From Zygnema circumcarinatum (taxonomy: Eukaryota; Streptophyta; Zygnematophyceae; Zygnematales; Zygnemataceae), in NCBI GenBank assembly GCA_037447605.1, contig CM074809.1:3654911-3718910 (forward strand): 64,000 nucleotides of DNA. Reading direction: 5' to 3'. Made by a program: the position numbers and the translations under genes. Shown one piece after another: positions 12,408 through 29,719 of this stretch; the stretch's first letter is position 1, and every line of letters starts with the position of its first letter. The notes under the pieces are model-generated. The model ran no database searches. It was not told the origin of the DNA and worked only from the letters and a program-made list of their open reading frames with translations.

Positions 12408-13418
12408 GCTCCGCCAAAAGTAGAGCTCAGCCAGCTAGCGCCTGGTGCTGCTCTTCTCTCGCCCTACGGACTTCCAATCATCTCCATCCAGCTAACAACA
12501 GATTGTCCAGCCCTCTCCCTCCCCCTCGCTCTCACTCTCTCTCTTTGTGCATTCTCCTGAGAGTAGCAGAACACCTCTGTGCATTTTCAGTCGCTTTCTA
12601 AATTCCTTCGCCGTCATGGCTCGTCACGAGCGGAGCGCGCCAGCTTCTACCGTACGATATTCGAGATACATATCGTATATCGATTATCGAATAACGATAT
12701 TTCATTTTGGATATCGTCTGAGAGATCGAGCTCGCACAAATGCAAACACTACGGTAAAACATATTTATCTGTAATATGATTTTGAAAAAAAAAAAAAAAG
12801 AGTCCAATTCACTGGATCAATGTCAATTCTCATATTCATTTGAAGATCATCGAAAGCATGTACTTTATTTTACGCCCACGAGGTGTTGGACGTCCAAATT
12901 GAAGTCTTTAGAGTACTATGATTCTATGAGCAGTCACAAGACTGTACTGTACTTGCACACAGCGGAATATTGACTGCATGTTATGCGGTTGTAGACGATG
13001 AAGAACTGATGTTGGCTGACCGCCACCTTCAGATCATGATAAAGTAAAGTTCTCATTAACCTGGCTGACTTTGTTAACAGTCTCCAGTTGTCATGCAAAA
13101 CCCAGAGCCGTTAACGATTAGCGAAGTTTCCAGAAATCCGCAAACGTTCGGACGCGCTATTGTTCCAGCCTCCAGGCCCTCTCTCTAAATGACTACACCT
13201 TCTTCCTTGTACTTAGCCATACCATACAGTTTCCACCCTCCAAAACATCATAAAAAAATCACCATACTTCCTCGCATGGAAAATTGCACCATTGAGCACG
13301 AACCCAAGTCCCACAACCCCAACATTGGCCCTTCCTTCCCCATTCCCCATTCCCCATTCCCCATCTGCCTTGGTCCTCCCCAGCCCCACTTCCAGTTCCC
13401 ATCCCCCCGGTGCCCCCT
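12408..13418. other. Intergenic: upstream of the EMB8-like gene, downstream of the DTW gene
   Basis: I see no gene. The interval has a CT-rich stretch just upstream of the hydrolase start (about 12515-12545), which may be its 5' leader. An AT-rich part with repeated ATATCG-like words lies at about 12650-12720, and a short poly(A) at about 12785-12800. Confidence 0.6.
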
Positions 13419-16400
13419 TCACTCCCAGCTGCTTTTCCCCGCTCCGAGGCGGAGGCTTGAGCGGCCCGACCTGCGGCGGCGGGCGGAGAGCGCGGCGAGC
13501 AGCGCCGCCACCGCGCGGTCGACCCCCTCCGCCCCCTCCTGCAGGCCCCTCCCCGCCACCTCCGGCCGCTTCTCCAGCTCGCGGAGGAGGTTGGCAGCGG
13601 CGGCAGCCGTGCATGTCCTTTCCTTGGAAGGCTGCGGTCTGCACATGTGATAGTATAGTGATTATGAAGGAGAATTAGGTCTTCTTCGCTCTCTAGTTTC
13701 CTTGCAGCAGCATGGGGTTTGGGGTCGTTTAATGGGGGGGGGGGGGGGNNNNNNNNNNGGGGGGGGGGGGGGGTAGGTTTGGAGATAAAAGACAGAGGTT
13801 GTAGTTTGGGTTTTGGGTGTTGTACCTGAGGCCATGCATGATTGATGGCTTGCTCGGAGACAGGGAGACACATGTCATCTCCTCCCCATCCCATGCCTTT
13901 CGAGAATGCTCCTGGCGTGACAGAAGTAAGAACTTTGTGAGCCCAACTGTTCCTTTCTAAAGCTTATTTCCAAAGCATCAAGATTCGTTCATGATTTCCT
14001 CATGTCGACTACAGCCATCAAGTCAAGAATGGATGTCCATTTTTCTCACCATAAGACGGTTCAACATAGCCCGAGAATTGCTCCATGTCCCATCAATTAG
14101 CACAAAGTGAAGGACGCCCGTTTGCCTGCTACTGTCTCCCACCTGAATCATCAACGTGTACACATAAACACGTCCTCTTTTAATCAAGCTTCCAGGCTTC
14201 ATCAACCCTAATGCTGCCCAATTTGCACTACTCCAATATAGTTCCACTGGTTAATGTAAGGCAGAAATGAATCGAAATTCAAGAATAAGATCGAGCCATT
14301 CTCACCGAGTGGCGTCCTTCATCCACCAAACTTTGGTTGAAGGAATGCACTTCAGGCGGAATCACCATTTTTTCCACACACGTGTCGTTAAGTTTTCTGG
14401 CGGGATAGACGCACCATACCGACTCACGGCCTACATAAGAAAAAAGCATAAAAAAAAGTCACATTCACACCATTACACCGAGTACAGGATATCAACCCTC
14501 CTAGCGGAAATATCTCACTCTGCAAATTAATAATCAGCTGAAAGATGGAATTGAAGAAGAAGATGCATAGAAATCCAATTGCCTAACCCACTCTCCGAGC
14601 AGCGTGTTTTTTGGAGTGGATGTCAAGGAGTAAACTGAATTGTCCCTTAGTTGAGTTTCTACATTCAGACCTCATACAGATACATCCCAAGCTTTTCCCC
14701 TCCAATACTCTCCTCTACATAATGCAGTCGGGAGAGGGCAATAGTGTCTGCCTAAAGAGCTGTGAGGTCATGCTTACCTGCATTTCTCAGGACCTGCCAC
14801 ATTGCAGCTTCATGCCCGCCAACGCCGCAGATAGAAATTCTTGCATTTGCCTCCCCCAAGACTTGCCAGAGCAATTTGCCCGTGTTGTTTTTCCTTAGAT
14901 ACTCCTGCTCATCGCCAGCTCTGCAAGGAATCAGGGGACTCATCAAGCCCTTACTGTCAACCGAACCAACTTGCGACTTTCAACAAAAAAACAAAACGAG
15001 CACATTGCAAACAATGACACCAATCAAGAGTTCACACTCCAGTAGATTTTCACAGTTTCAAGCAGATTCATACATCTGATGTTATCAGCACTTTAGGTGT
15101 AGGCAGACACATGTCTGTAACTACATTTGATGTGATGCGCGTATTCAGTCATTATGGTTATAAAATTAGATTTTTCGCCCAAACAGACCCTCACAAGATG
15201 GAAGCGTCAGAAGATGCTCGCAGGCATTTTCTCCTCTAACAACTTAAATTCGAAAGCATGGAATTTGAGCAGACGCATCTGTGTACCCACCTTGGGATGC
15301 ATGTACAGCCAGAAGCACACTCCTGTGTTAAAATTAACGCGAGGTACATCACCACACATGCAGTCTTCCTGCGGAAGCCAACACTGCAACCCAAATAGAC
15401 AATACGCGAGGTAAGCAACTCCCAGAGCATAGTTAACTGTCGAATAGTATGTACTCTACGTTCAAGAAAGCCAATGAGTTGCTCGAGTGAGACTCTACCG
15501 TGGAGCATAAGTAACCCAAGCAGCCAAGCATCCGGTTTGCCATCTGGCGAGCTGCGAAGGCCTGAAGCCGCTTCTCCTTGTCTGTGACAGTTGCATATCT
15601 TATTCTAAATCTTCTTTCCTCCTCCTCGGCCACAACACTCTGCCAGTTACCCACAACAGTAATCAACAGTACGTTTCATGTCAGTTCAGACAATGTCAAC
15701 AAACTTGTAGCCCAACTGCCAAATGCCTTCCCAACTATTCATGTTGCATGCAGGGTTGCAGTAATGCGTGCCTTTCTTTTGTCTTGAAATGCCCTGTCAT
15801 TTCCAGATTTCGACACTGCTTCAGCTTCGTCTTCCTCTTCCGTATCACTGAACGCATGCTGCTCGCCAAGCTCCTCCTCCAAAGCTATCGCTTCTAATGC
15901 CAACTCTCGGACCAGTGGAGGAGTTTCTCCCAACCAGGGAGTAGAGCCCATTACATATTCCAACTTAGAGCGCCTACTGCTCGAATACTCATAGCCGCCG
16001 TCTGAGGATGCTTCGCTATTAGAACGGAGTTCAAGCCGCTCATCGCTGCAATCACCTGCTGCTGATTGAGCATCCACTCCAAATTCAGCAGCAGAATTTA
16101 CAGCTGGCGGTATTCCTTTGTCCAAGGAAACAGCTTTAGCCTCTTCAACAGAACTGATAAATAGGTGGCTTGAAATTTGATCTCCTCTGAGAGCGATCGG
16201 CGTCTCCCTCTTGCCCTCTCCGTCTCCAACTTTAACACCTGCACTCGAAACTGAAGGTTCTAGCGCCATAACTTCCAATGAATCATTATGCGTTTCCGCG
16301 TCTTGGCAGAAAGAGGAACTGGGAAAAGAGCCTTTTCCGGAGCCTGCGCTAACAGACCCCATGGAGACACCGTGCTTTCCAGAAATTCTCAACGGAGGTG

Positions 16401-16701
16401 GTACTCTTTCAAGGAACGAGCATCCTGGCGCCATGGCTCTCCCTGTCAGCACAGGCCGCAACGATCGGAGAGCAGCTATAGCTTCTTTCTCTGTCGGCTG
16501 AATCTTAACGGGATAAAACCTGCCATGCAGTAGGGTGCAGGCCAAACGAGCATATTTCTTTGCCACTTTCAAACGATTTCGGGCGAGATCACCAGACGAG
16601 GTTTTACACTTTGCACTGGTCGAGAAGGAAAAGGCAGGCGACGAGCTTGTTTCTGACGCTGTGCAGGGGGGACAGCAGCGGCCGTGTGGGAGAGCAGCCA
16701 T
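13419..16701 (-). CDS. DTW-domain protein, probable tRNA-uridine aminocarboxypropyltransferase
   Basis: Seven exons: 15772-16701, 15499-15639, 15291-15383, 14778-14904, 14050-14246, 13826-13911 and 13419-13638. They join to 597 residues. The DTW (TapT/DTWD) family transfers the 3-amino-3-carboxypropyl group of S-adenosylmethionine to tRNA uridine. Diagnostic parts are a CxxCxxPxxxCxC cluster (Cys355, Cys358, Pro361, Cys365, Cys367), then LYMHPKEYLRKNNTGKLL, and the name-giving DxTW motif as DGTWSN (Asp482, Trp485). The C-terminal block has CVSLSPS...LRPQ and ERTCTAAAA. The first exon adds about 310 residues that are mostly Ser/Glu-rich and not part of the core. The donor of exon 1 appears to be GC (AAG/GCACGC), because no GT fits before the frame ends; that junction is less certain. 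An assembly gap lies in intron 6. Confidence 0.87.
13749..13758. other. Assembly gap (10 N) inside a poly-G run
   Basis: Ten N flanked on both sides by homopolymeric G runs, within the last intron of the DTW gene. The true length is unknown. Confidence 0.98.
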
Positions 16702-17472
16702 GATTGCAGCGCTGCCGGAGCCACAGCTACCCTCAGAGGCGGGGTTCTATGTCGCTCATTCCGTTACTTACAAACTGAATGTCAAACAGCTGCCAATCAA
16801 CGTGCATGTTTCGACCAAGAGAATTTTATTTATTTTCTCATGTGAATTGAAGGAATATATTTAGAGCATAAGTCTCATGGTCGAGAGGTTCATGGCAGTG
16901 ACATGGTCGAAATTTTGGTGAGATAGCAGTACATTAGAATGTAGCAGAGGCTTCCAAGGTACAATGCTTTTAGAAGTATCTCGCCCCTTTGAACATCGTA
17001 TGCAACCACAAGGGAAAAGAGACATGCATGCACAAACAATCATTCAGAAGCTTAAAACGAGCCGTGTCAAGCGTAGCGCATCTCACAGAACACAGACCAT
17101 ATTCTCAATTCTGCACATATCACTCAGTCGCAGCACACAAACTTAGCCCAAGTGTAACCCTTGAATATAGTAGAGAGTCGGCAAAAAAGTAGTAAATAAA
17201 TGGTGCCCTTGTGAAAGGCACAGTGCTAGCGAGCAGCTTTCTATGTACATATGCCCGATTGGGAAACAGAGTAGGCATAACATGTCCAGCACAATTGGCT
17301 ACAGCGGCAGAAAGCAGAATCTAAGCCTTAGACAATGCTCGAGCCCACAGTATACACAAACCCTAACGCCACCAGGGAGTGCACGCCACGCCTAAATGGG
17401 ACTGAGACCTAATGTGGAACTGCCTCAATTCATTCCACCAGAAATGGCTCCTCCCCCTTCTGAAGAGTGCAA
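16702..17472. other. Intergenic: DTW gene promoter and EIN3-like 3' region
   Basis: No further gene is visible. This interval must contain the DTW gene 5' leader and promoter and the EIN3-like gene 3' UTR. A short AAACCCTAA-type word occurs near 17358. Confidence 0.6.
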
Positions 17473-20400
17473 CTACGACCCGAAAAACCATATCAAGTCT
17501 TCATCCATGAAGCTTTCCAAGCCATCGGCTCCAAGGGGAATGGTTGGGCGCATCCCCGGCCCCATACTTAGAGGGTCGCCATAGTTAGGATACTCAGTTC
17601 CGGGAGGGTGAAAACCACCCCAACTAACTCCTCCAATGACGCCGGGATTCCCGAGAGGGGGAAACTCAGAAAGAGGATTCCTCCCTGCACTGGAAAATTC
17701 CATTCCTCCGGGGTAACCATGGGGGAGGGGATACTTCATTCCCTGTCCATCTGCTCCCCCTTGGTTGGCTTCATGGCTCCCGTCCGACCGTATCCGGGGC
17801 TTGTGGTCCACATTATGCAAATGATTTAAGTCATCGCCGCTCTCTGAATGAGGCCCACTGAGGTCGACGTCGGGAAGCTGCTCCAAGTGTGCTTGCTCAG
17901 CTGACTGTTGTGATCCATCCGATGCACGTGTGAGTTGATTGGCAATGGGAGAGTAAAGACCTGAGAACAAGTCGTGAGTGTGAGGGTTTCCAGGAACTAC
18001 TTCACGGGAAGCCTCGCCTGAAACAGCATTAGTACCCCCAAATGGCTGTGCTTCACCTGCAACTACCCCACTGCTTCCACTCGCCCCTCCCTCTGGAGAG
18101 CCTGCTTGTCGAGTCAACACACCACTTGCAGAACGAGAGGAGGGCACTCCTGATCTCCCTCCTTCAGGTTCATGGCCGGCAACTGGAAGCCCATTCATTC
18201 CACTCATAGAATGGTGCATTCCTCCCGGTGGCAGTCCCCCTGGCAAGCAAGGACGCATCCCAGGAGAGAGGGGCCCTCCCGGCAGTCCGGGAGGGTACAA
18301 GGAGGCTCCATGCAAAGCGTGTGCTATGGGTCCTAACCCATACATGGCAACAGCTGAAGCAGCAGCTGCTGCAGAAACTAAGCTTCCCGGCATCATTCCA
18401 TTGTGATCCGTTGGCCTGTATGGGCATGTCGCCTGATGCATGTTCCGTAAGCTTCGTTCAGAGAAGGCATTCTGCCATTGGTGACGGGGGCAGCGCTCGT
18501 ACATACACATGAAGATGCGATGTTCAGGGACAAGGTCGCCGTTCGCCGGTCTTGCAGCTGCTGGAAGAGCACTCATAGCATTGCCGCTGACTGATCGAAT
18601 GGGGGCAGGAGTGGGCCTCAAAATGAGACTGCCTTTCTGCTCCTCTTCTGCATCCTCACCAGCGGTCGCATCTTCAGCATTCGTGACTGTAGACCTCCTA
18701 CTCTCTGTACTGTTGGCTGACGGCTTTCCTGAAGCCGACGAACCCGAGCGAGGGCCATCGGTATAGTGATCAAAATTCTCTGCTTCAGGATCACCACCTT
18801 CTTCGTTGTTCGCCGGTCCTAAGCCTAGACCAAGTTCAACAGGCTCAACATCATACTCGCTCGGGCTACTCACATCCTTGATGCCCTGCACGCTACTTGG
18901 ACCTGCCTCATCAGTTCCCATTAAAGCAACCACGTCATTTCCGGATATTCCTTCCTCACGATTGAGAACAGAGAGCCAGGTTGCACTTTCTCGTGCAGTC
19001 ATCTTATCCTGCAGGCAAAACCCAAAGGGGTCAGTAAATAGAGGTTCAACATATCGACAACATGAGGCAGAATGAAGTTTATTTTTGTGAAAGGACGACA
19101 GTCTCTGTGTTTCTCAGTGGCCAGCAGCCTTTACTTGAAGGTCAAGAGCCTGACTTACAGCTGACTAAAGCAAAAGCTGGACCTCGTTCTAGCAAACTAG
19201 TATTCAAGCAGCAATATAATTGTGCTTGTTCCACATTCAGAATTTGCTTTCCATATCTCTGGAAAGGAACGAATACAGTATCAACATGGCAGTATACACA
19301 AACACACATTCTCTGTCGTCTACAATGAAGCACTCTAGAGCACTCAACACTCAAAAACATGTTGCATCCGCGACCTGACGCCAAAATGTGCTCCATATGG
19401 CCATTTCCTCCAAAACAAAGAGAAATTACCTGCAAGCACTTGCTTTGTCGGACAAGTTTCCGAATCTTGCCGATGTCAGGCGACATGTGCTTTATGACAG
19501 ACGTCAATACCCCAACTTTCCACGCTTTTTTCAAATCGTGCGGTTTCTTGTATGGGGGAGGCCCTTGACCTCGCTGTAGCCCAAGTGCAGGCCACCATTC
19601 CTCATCTCCAGTGGGCCACCAAGGAGGTGGAGTTCCCTTCTCGAGGGGAAATCTTCGCTGCGGGGGATCACAGTGCTGGCAGAAAGAAAAAAGACACAAG
19701 CGTCTGGTTAAGTAAATTCCTCCGACTAAATATCCCGGCCAAAAATCCACCTTCGTAGTTAAAATCGAATTTAGCAGAACAGAACCTGGGCTCAGAAGGA
19801 GCACTCCTCAAGGTTGCAGAAAAAACTTCAGTTCTGCATCGGTGAAAAGATGGAGGAGATACTTTAAAGCACAGAGACTTGATATACTCTGCTACCAACT
19901 CCCTCCCTCCCTCCCTCCCTCCTCCCTAAGAGAATGAGCATCTCGTGCAAAACTCGATTAACGCCAAACATGGATAATCACACACCTGCATGAGCGCTGA
20001 CAATAAGGATCCCAGGGTTGTGTCTTGCAGCTCTTGCAAAGTGTGGGGCGTTGGCCCTTGAGTAGCGCTATTCTCCGGTTTCCTCATTTGCATGTGCTCT
20101 GCTTGGTACTTCGCGATAGCAGCCGGACCATTTCGATCAAACCGAACCTTATCTTTCCACCAAGCACGCAGATTATCTGAGCTACCACCCACAGGTTTGC
20201 CCCTCTCCGGTATTATTCCATACACAAACCCTTGCGCCTTGCAAACTTCCATCATCTTGAGCATATACTTCAGAATTCCGTCGTGTGCCCGGGACATCTT
20301 CTTTCGCCGAGCTTGGTCCTGGCTCCATTGACACATTACGCAATGGTCAGCAAGTTCCAGCTTCGGATATCAAACAAGCGACTCGCAAGGTATGTTTAGC

Positions 20401-21024
20401 TGCAATGCGTCAAAGTTTGACAGAAGAAGTCGAGACTTAACTGTTGACTCCCAATTTGACCAACGAGCATTTTGTAACAAGAACAAGAATAATCATGTTT
20501 GCCGTATGTCTCAGTCTTCGACACGAACGCATGAGAGTATCGCGGGTTTAAAAATTCCAAAAAAAAATGAATGAAAAAGGACAGACTACAGACATCTGCA
20601 GAGAAGTCTGGCAATGTCTGGATTGCATATGTTACCAGAGCCATTCAGGTTTATAATTACCTTGAACTTTACATGGGGAAGATAAGTCTATCGACACCCC
20701 TCCTAATTATCTTACCTGAGACTGCTTCTGCTTCGGTTTCTCGTTTGGATCTTTACACTTCTGATGTTCCTTGATTCGCCTTAACTTCATTCGATCCCGC
20801 CACATTCTTCTTTCAAGTTCGTCCACATCAATGTCATCATCACTCAAATCATCGTCCTGAATTTCCCCCTCCCCCATGAACTCTCCCATGTCTCCCATTT
20901 CCATCTGCTGAAGCTCCTCTTTCGGCACGTAATGCTCCATCTGTCCTTCCTCCTCTAAACCTAATCGCGGTCCTTCTACCACCCTGCGCTCCAACACCAG
21001 CGAAAAACTGAAGCAATCCTCCAA
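17473..21024 (-). CDS. EIL: EIN3/EIL-family transcription factor (ethylene signalling)
   Basis: Four exons: 20716-21024, 19986-20318, 19430-19675 and 17473-19008, all phase 0. They join to 807 residues. The acidic N-terminus contains the [21 protein letters not shown]-type stretch of the family. The DNA-binding domain (about residues 75-310) is very well conserved: [28 protein letters not shown], the proline-rich [14 protein letters not shown] block, [16 protein letters not shown] and [15 protein letters not shown]3/EIL proteins bind promoters of ethylene-responsive genes in the nucleus, and in flowering plants they are controlled by F-box-mediated degradation. The last 500 residues are mostly Gly/Pro/Ser-rich. 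They include a conserved Cys/His patch around CMYERCP...HQATCPYR, which corresponds to a patch in other EIN3 proteins. An alternative start is the Met at about residue 29. Confidence 0.95.
19904..19925 (+). repeat. (CCCT)n microsatellite, EIN3-like intron 2
   Basis: A short run of CTCC units lies in the intron between exons 2 and 3 of the EIN3-like gene. Confidence 0.8.
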
Positions 21025-21231
21025 GGAGTCCGTCCGCCTCCTCTCCTTGGACCCTAAAATCGTCTCGTTTCACCCGCGTTTCATCCTCCTACCACCTCCT
21101 CAACCCCAACCCCCCCCCCCCCCCTCCCTCCGCTTTTCCCGTCACTCCAACCCTAACCAGCCTCTTTCCCCTTCCAACCCTAACCTCGTCCTTGTCTCAT
21201 CCACTTCGCTGCAGCCACGTGGCCTCCCGTT

Positions 21232-21263
21232 CTCCTCTCTCCTTCCCTCTCCCTCTCCCTCTC

Positions 21264-21294
<31 letters not shown>

Positions 21295-21353
21295 CCCCCC
21301 CCTCTCTCTCTCTCTCCCTCTCCCTCTCCCTCTCCCTTCTCCCTCTCCCTCTG
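21232..21353 (+). repeat. (CCCTCT)n pyrimidine repeat
   Basis: About 120 bases of CCCTCT units with short interruptions, about 200 bases upstream of the EIN3-like start codon. On the transcribed (minus) strand it reads as a GGGAGA polypurine, so it may be 5' leader or promoter. Confidence 0.9.
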
Positions 21354-21460
21354 CAAGCCGCACAGCCACAGACCGGCCCGCGGCTGCTCCCGTCCAACCA
21401 AACGCTCCGTTCCATTCCTGTGGCCAGCGTCGCCCTCCGCCAGCTCCGCTAACGTCCGCC

Positions 21461-21502
21461 GTTCCGCCGAACGGTCCACCAAACGGCGCCGTTCGGCGGA
21501 AC
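21461..21502. repeat. 14-bp perfect inverted repeat, EIN3-like upstream region
   Basis: GTTCCGCCGAACGG at 21461-21474 is the exact reverse complement of 21489-21502, with 14 bases between them. Each arm is itself partly palindromic (GTTC...GAAC). Confidence 0.75.
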
Positions 21503-21611
21503 CGACCCCGTCCCTTCCACGCTCGAAACAACAAAATTTCCGTCGCCCGCTTCTGCTTCGCTACTGCAGCCACTCGGGCAGGGATCAGAACAATTTTCGG
21601 GCTCGAGCCGG

Positions 21612-21633
21612 TCGCCGTTCCACGGAACGGCGA
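21612..21633. repeat. 10-bp perfect palindrome TCGCCGTTCC/GGAACGGCGA
   Basis: Two perfect 10-base arms separated by AC. The core GTTCCACGGAAC resembles words in other upstream regions of this window. Confidence 0.75.
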
Positions 21634-21850
21634 AAAGCGAAGGGACAGAAAAACGGGTCCGCAGGGCCGAGCGGATATAAAGGGCCGCCACCACACGTCT
21701 GTTCCCGCTTTGCCCTGCTTCGCTTTGCTTTGCGGAGTTTGTGGGTCGGAGGGCCACGAGTGACGCTCATTCTGCTCGCGGCTGGACTGGACTGTGCTGT
21801 GCTGGTGCTGACGTACTGGGCAGGGCAGGGCTGCATTGGGGGGCTCTTGG

Positions 21851-22022
21851 GATTAGGGTTAGTGTTAGGATTGGAGGATAAGGGTTAGAGGTGGTAGGGT
21901 TAGGGTTTGGATTAGGGGGGGTCGGGTTAGAGTTGCACGGTCCAGGCTGTTTGAGTTCAGTAATGGGTGAGCTATCCGGGGGGCATCGAAATTTTCGGCA
22001 GGGTTTAGGGTTGTTAGGGTTT
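21851..22022 (+). repeat. Degenerate telomere-like repeats (TTAGGG / TTTAGGG)
   Basis: Many imperfect copies of TTAGGG and TTTAGGG occur at 21851-21935 and 22001-22022, mixed with variants such as GTGTTAGGA. It is too short and degenerate for a telomere. It could be an interstitial telomeric remnant or a telo-box cluster. Confidence 0.6.
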
Positions 22023-23135
22023 GTCAATTTTAAGAAGAAACGTAGGAGTTTTGCTTAGGGAGTTGTTTAGAAACTACCATAGTACTTTTTATTCTGCTGT
22101 TGTGAATTGTAACGCGGAAAACGCGCACTATTTTTTAAGGATGCTGTTCCCAGTGTACCAATTTTATTATTATTATTTTTTTTTACAATGTCCACATGCG
22201 CACACCATGGGCACAGGCACATGCCATGAACCCAAACGAAATACTTGCATACATACAGCAGATAAATGTGTCCTTGAAAGAATGGAAAGTACACTTTCAA
22301 CATAGGAAATAAGTCCGGCATGCAGACTCTATGCTACACTGCAAAAAACCAAGGGGGAAAACGGAACAAGCTTACCACATTTTTCTTCTTCTTCTTTAAT
22401 CTAAACGGCCTGCCGGGCTCTCTTTGCGCCCTCTCTCTCCCTCTCTCGCCCCCTCTCCCTCTCCCCTCTCCCACTCCCTCTCCCTCTTCTCTTCTCCCGC
22501 CTCCATCATACAACATGGACGTGCATCCAGCCCCTCTTACATGGGAGCTCCAGCGGCAGCCCCCCACCCCCTGCTGCCTCCCGCCCCCCTTTCCCCTTTT
22601 ATTAAGCCAAGCCAAGCCGCATGCGGCAAACAATCAATTATGTACGCTGATGCATGCAGGTTTGATGTGGGGCCCTCCATCTACGCAGCCACTGGCAAGC
22701 CGCCACCTGTCCTCCACTCAGGGCTCAGATTCCTCCAGGCCCTCGCCGTCTCCACCCTTGGAAGTAAGTCGGGCCCAGTCGAACATACGCCATGTGTCAT
22801 GTCATACCATGCGACGTGTTCGACCATAATATGATGACCCTTCCCATAGTGGAATCACAGTCACCCTCACAGGCCAAGACGAAAACTTCCCCTAATATGA
22901 TAAAGAAGTAACCCGTCGTATACCATCGGCGAACAACTCCAAGCTGACGGGTGGGTAGTTCTCCTGCACGCACTGACTCCCTGTCCTGCCCTCGCTGCTA
23001 ACGGAACAGGATTTGGGCAGCACTGAATCCCCACAAGGAGACGGAAATTCTGCACTCGAGAGCCACGGGTAGCTGCAGTAAAGCTCTCCCTCCCCTCTGC
23101 CTCTCCCCTCCCCCTTCCTCCATTTGAGCCCCCCC

Positions 23136-27986
<4,851 letters not shown>

Positions 27987-28758
27987 AACCTGGAGACAGG
28001 AAGACAGGGACTCCCCCCTGCCAAAACAAATAAATTCAGCATAAGCCGCTGCAAGTCAACAATGAACATTATAAAACGCTCACGTTTTCCAGCATTGTTG
28101 ATACACCACCTCGGCCGTCACCAGACCTCGGCCTATACATAAATACGGACATTCAGATTCTGAAGAGTCCTCCAACAAACCTAATCAGGAAGACACAAAC
28201 TGTCGCCAATACCTTCATCCAAAGAAGAGTAAAATATTTCTGTTCAGCCTTCAGCCCTACGCATTCAAGAAGCAATCTTCCATCAGAAATCAACACCAGT
28301 AAAAATGCTACACCAGGAAACGTAAGTCTCCCACTTCCTATCGGCAACTGTGTGATACTCCAAAAACCAACAGAGCTCTTAGCCACACGAAGTTTCAATA
28401 CAAAGCGTGTGGCCTTCACCTTTCTCCGAAATCCCCCTTCAGATATCCTTTCGCCCAGTCTAAGCTCCCCTCTGTCTGTCCCTCCAAGCCTCCTCTCCTT
28501 CCTACCTACTATCTTCGTAACCCTAGATGCTCTCTCCCGCACAATAAGCTCCCAAAGCACGATGTCCTTCGCAGCAAATCCATCCATGTGCCGCCGTCCA
28601 CATTTCCAACCCTTCTCAATTCCCTTCCAATAACCTCCCACCGCGAATCCTGGAACCCCTATTCCCTTCCTCTACATCCAGATCTCATCCCCACATGCCA
28701 TCCACATGTTTCGCCTCTCAAGCCCAGCCGCGTCAGCCATGGCTGCCTCTTCCCCCCC

Positions 28759-28811
28759 TACCTCCCTCCTCCCTCCTCCCTCCTCCCTCCTCCCTCCTCC
28801 CTCCTCCCTCT
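28759..28811 (+). repeat. (CCCTCCT)n pyrimidine repeat
   Basis: About eight 7-base CCTCCCT units lie about 0.8 kb upstream of the MAP kinase start codon. Confidence 0.9.
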
Positions 28812-29719
28812 CGCTCCCGCCAACGGCTTTCCGCCCCACTCGTTAGGGCGAACCGGCTCCTTCCAAACCGTTTCAGTAACGCTTTCCGTCGCTGTTCCGG
28901 TTCCGGTCGCGCCGTTCTCCAACCGCTTTCGGTTCCGCCGGTCCCCGCCCCCGCCTGTCCGTACGCCCAACGTCGTAGTTCGTACGGCATTCGTACGTCT
29001 CGCCGGCGTACGGCTCCGTTTGGTGAAGCCGAAGCGGGCGTGACGTGACGCGCCGGCGGGCGGCCCCGCCCGGGCCCTGTCAGGGCCCGCCCGCAGATCG
29101 CCACGAGGATCCCAAAAAATTCGATTTTCCGGGGCGGATTTCTGGATCGATCCGGGCCAGGAAGAAAATGAGAAAACTGAATTAAACAAATGGGGTTTAA
29201 GGGGATAAAATTGGTGTTTCGGATTTTGGAAGGGCCTTGAGCGGAGTTTGTCGGCAGCCTTTTGCCACGCGGGCGGCGAAGAAAATAGGGCTGGCGGGCA
29301 GACGGTCGGCCAATCATATAGCGCCACGTATGAACGGGCAGGTTGTCGCTTTGTGGCGAGGCGACGGGGCGGCGGCCGTATGGATCGATCCGATGCGTTA
29401 TGACTTCAGAACACGTGGCGGCATCTGGTACGGCCGCAAAAGTCCTTGCCCTTATGAACGCGTGGTTTCGATAATTGCTCTTAATTCAGGTTGTAATCCA
29501 GGTTTCTGGTTTCTGATGACGTCATTTTTTGTGGATTGAACGCGACTTCGGTAAGGGGGTGTAGGCAGCAAACGTCACAAGGCTAGCTTATGATGTGTGA
29601 TGATGTCATGCCAAGCTCCCAACCCAATCAGAAACGTCCGCGCCTCGCGCCTCGCGCCCCGCGACGTTTGTGGGGATGGCAACATCCAGGGGTAGGTGAC
29701 TCCGCCAGCTGGCGATGGG

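Larger units (their letters stand above)
21025..23135. other. Upstream region of the EIN3-like gene and 3' side of the MAP kinase gene
   Basis: I see no gene. Open frames here are Pro/Ser or Gly/Arg strings caused by pyrimidine repeats. The region contains a CCCTCT repeat (21232-21353), GC-rich inverted repeats (21461-21502, 21612-21633) and degenerate telomere-like repeats (21851-22022). A second CT-rich patch occurs at about 22425-22500. Confidence 0.6.

Noticed and set aside
14267-14530. Minus-strand reading in DTW intron 4 with W-rich words
   Set aside because: It would break the phase between the exons on either side, which join correctly without it; probably intronic.
21047-21763. 238-codon plus-strand frame upstream of the EIN3-like gene, with minus-strand counterparts
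   Set aside because: Proline/serine strings from a CCCTCT repeat, no recognisable domain, no splice support.
28153-28641. 162-codon minus-strand frame before the MAP kinase
   Set aside because: No family match; position fits MAP kinase 5' leader or promoter, and the kinase N-terminus is complete without it.
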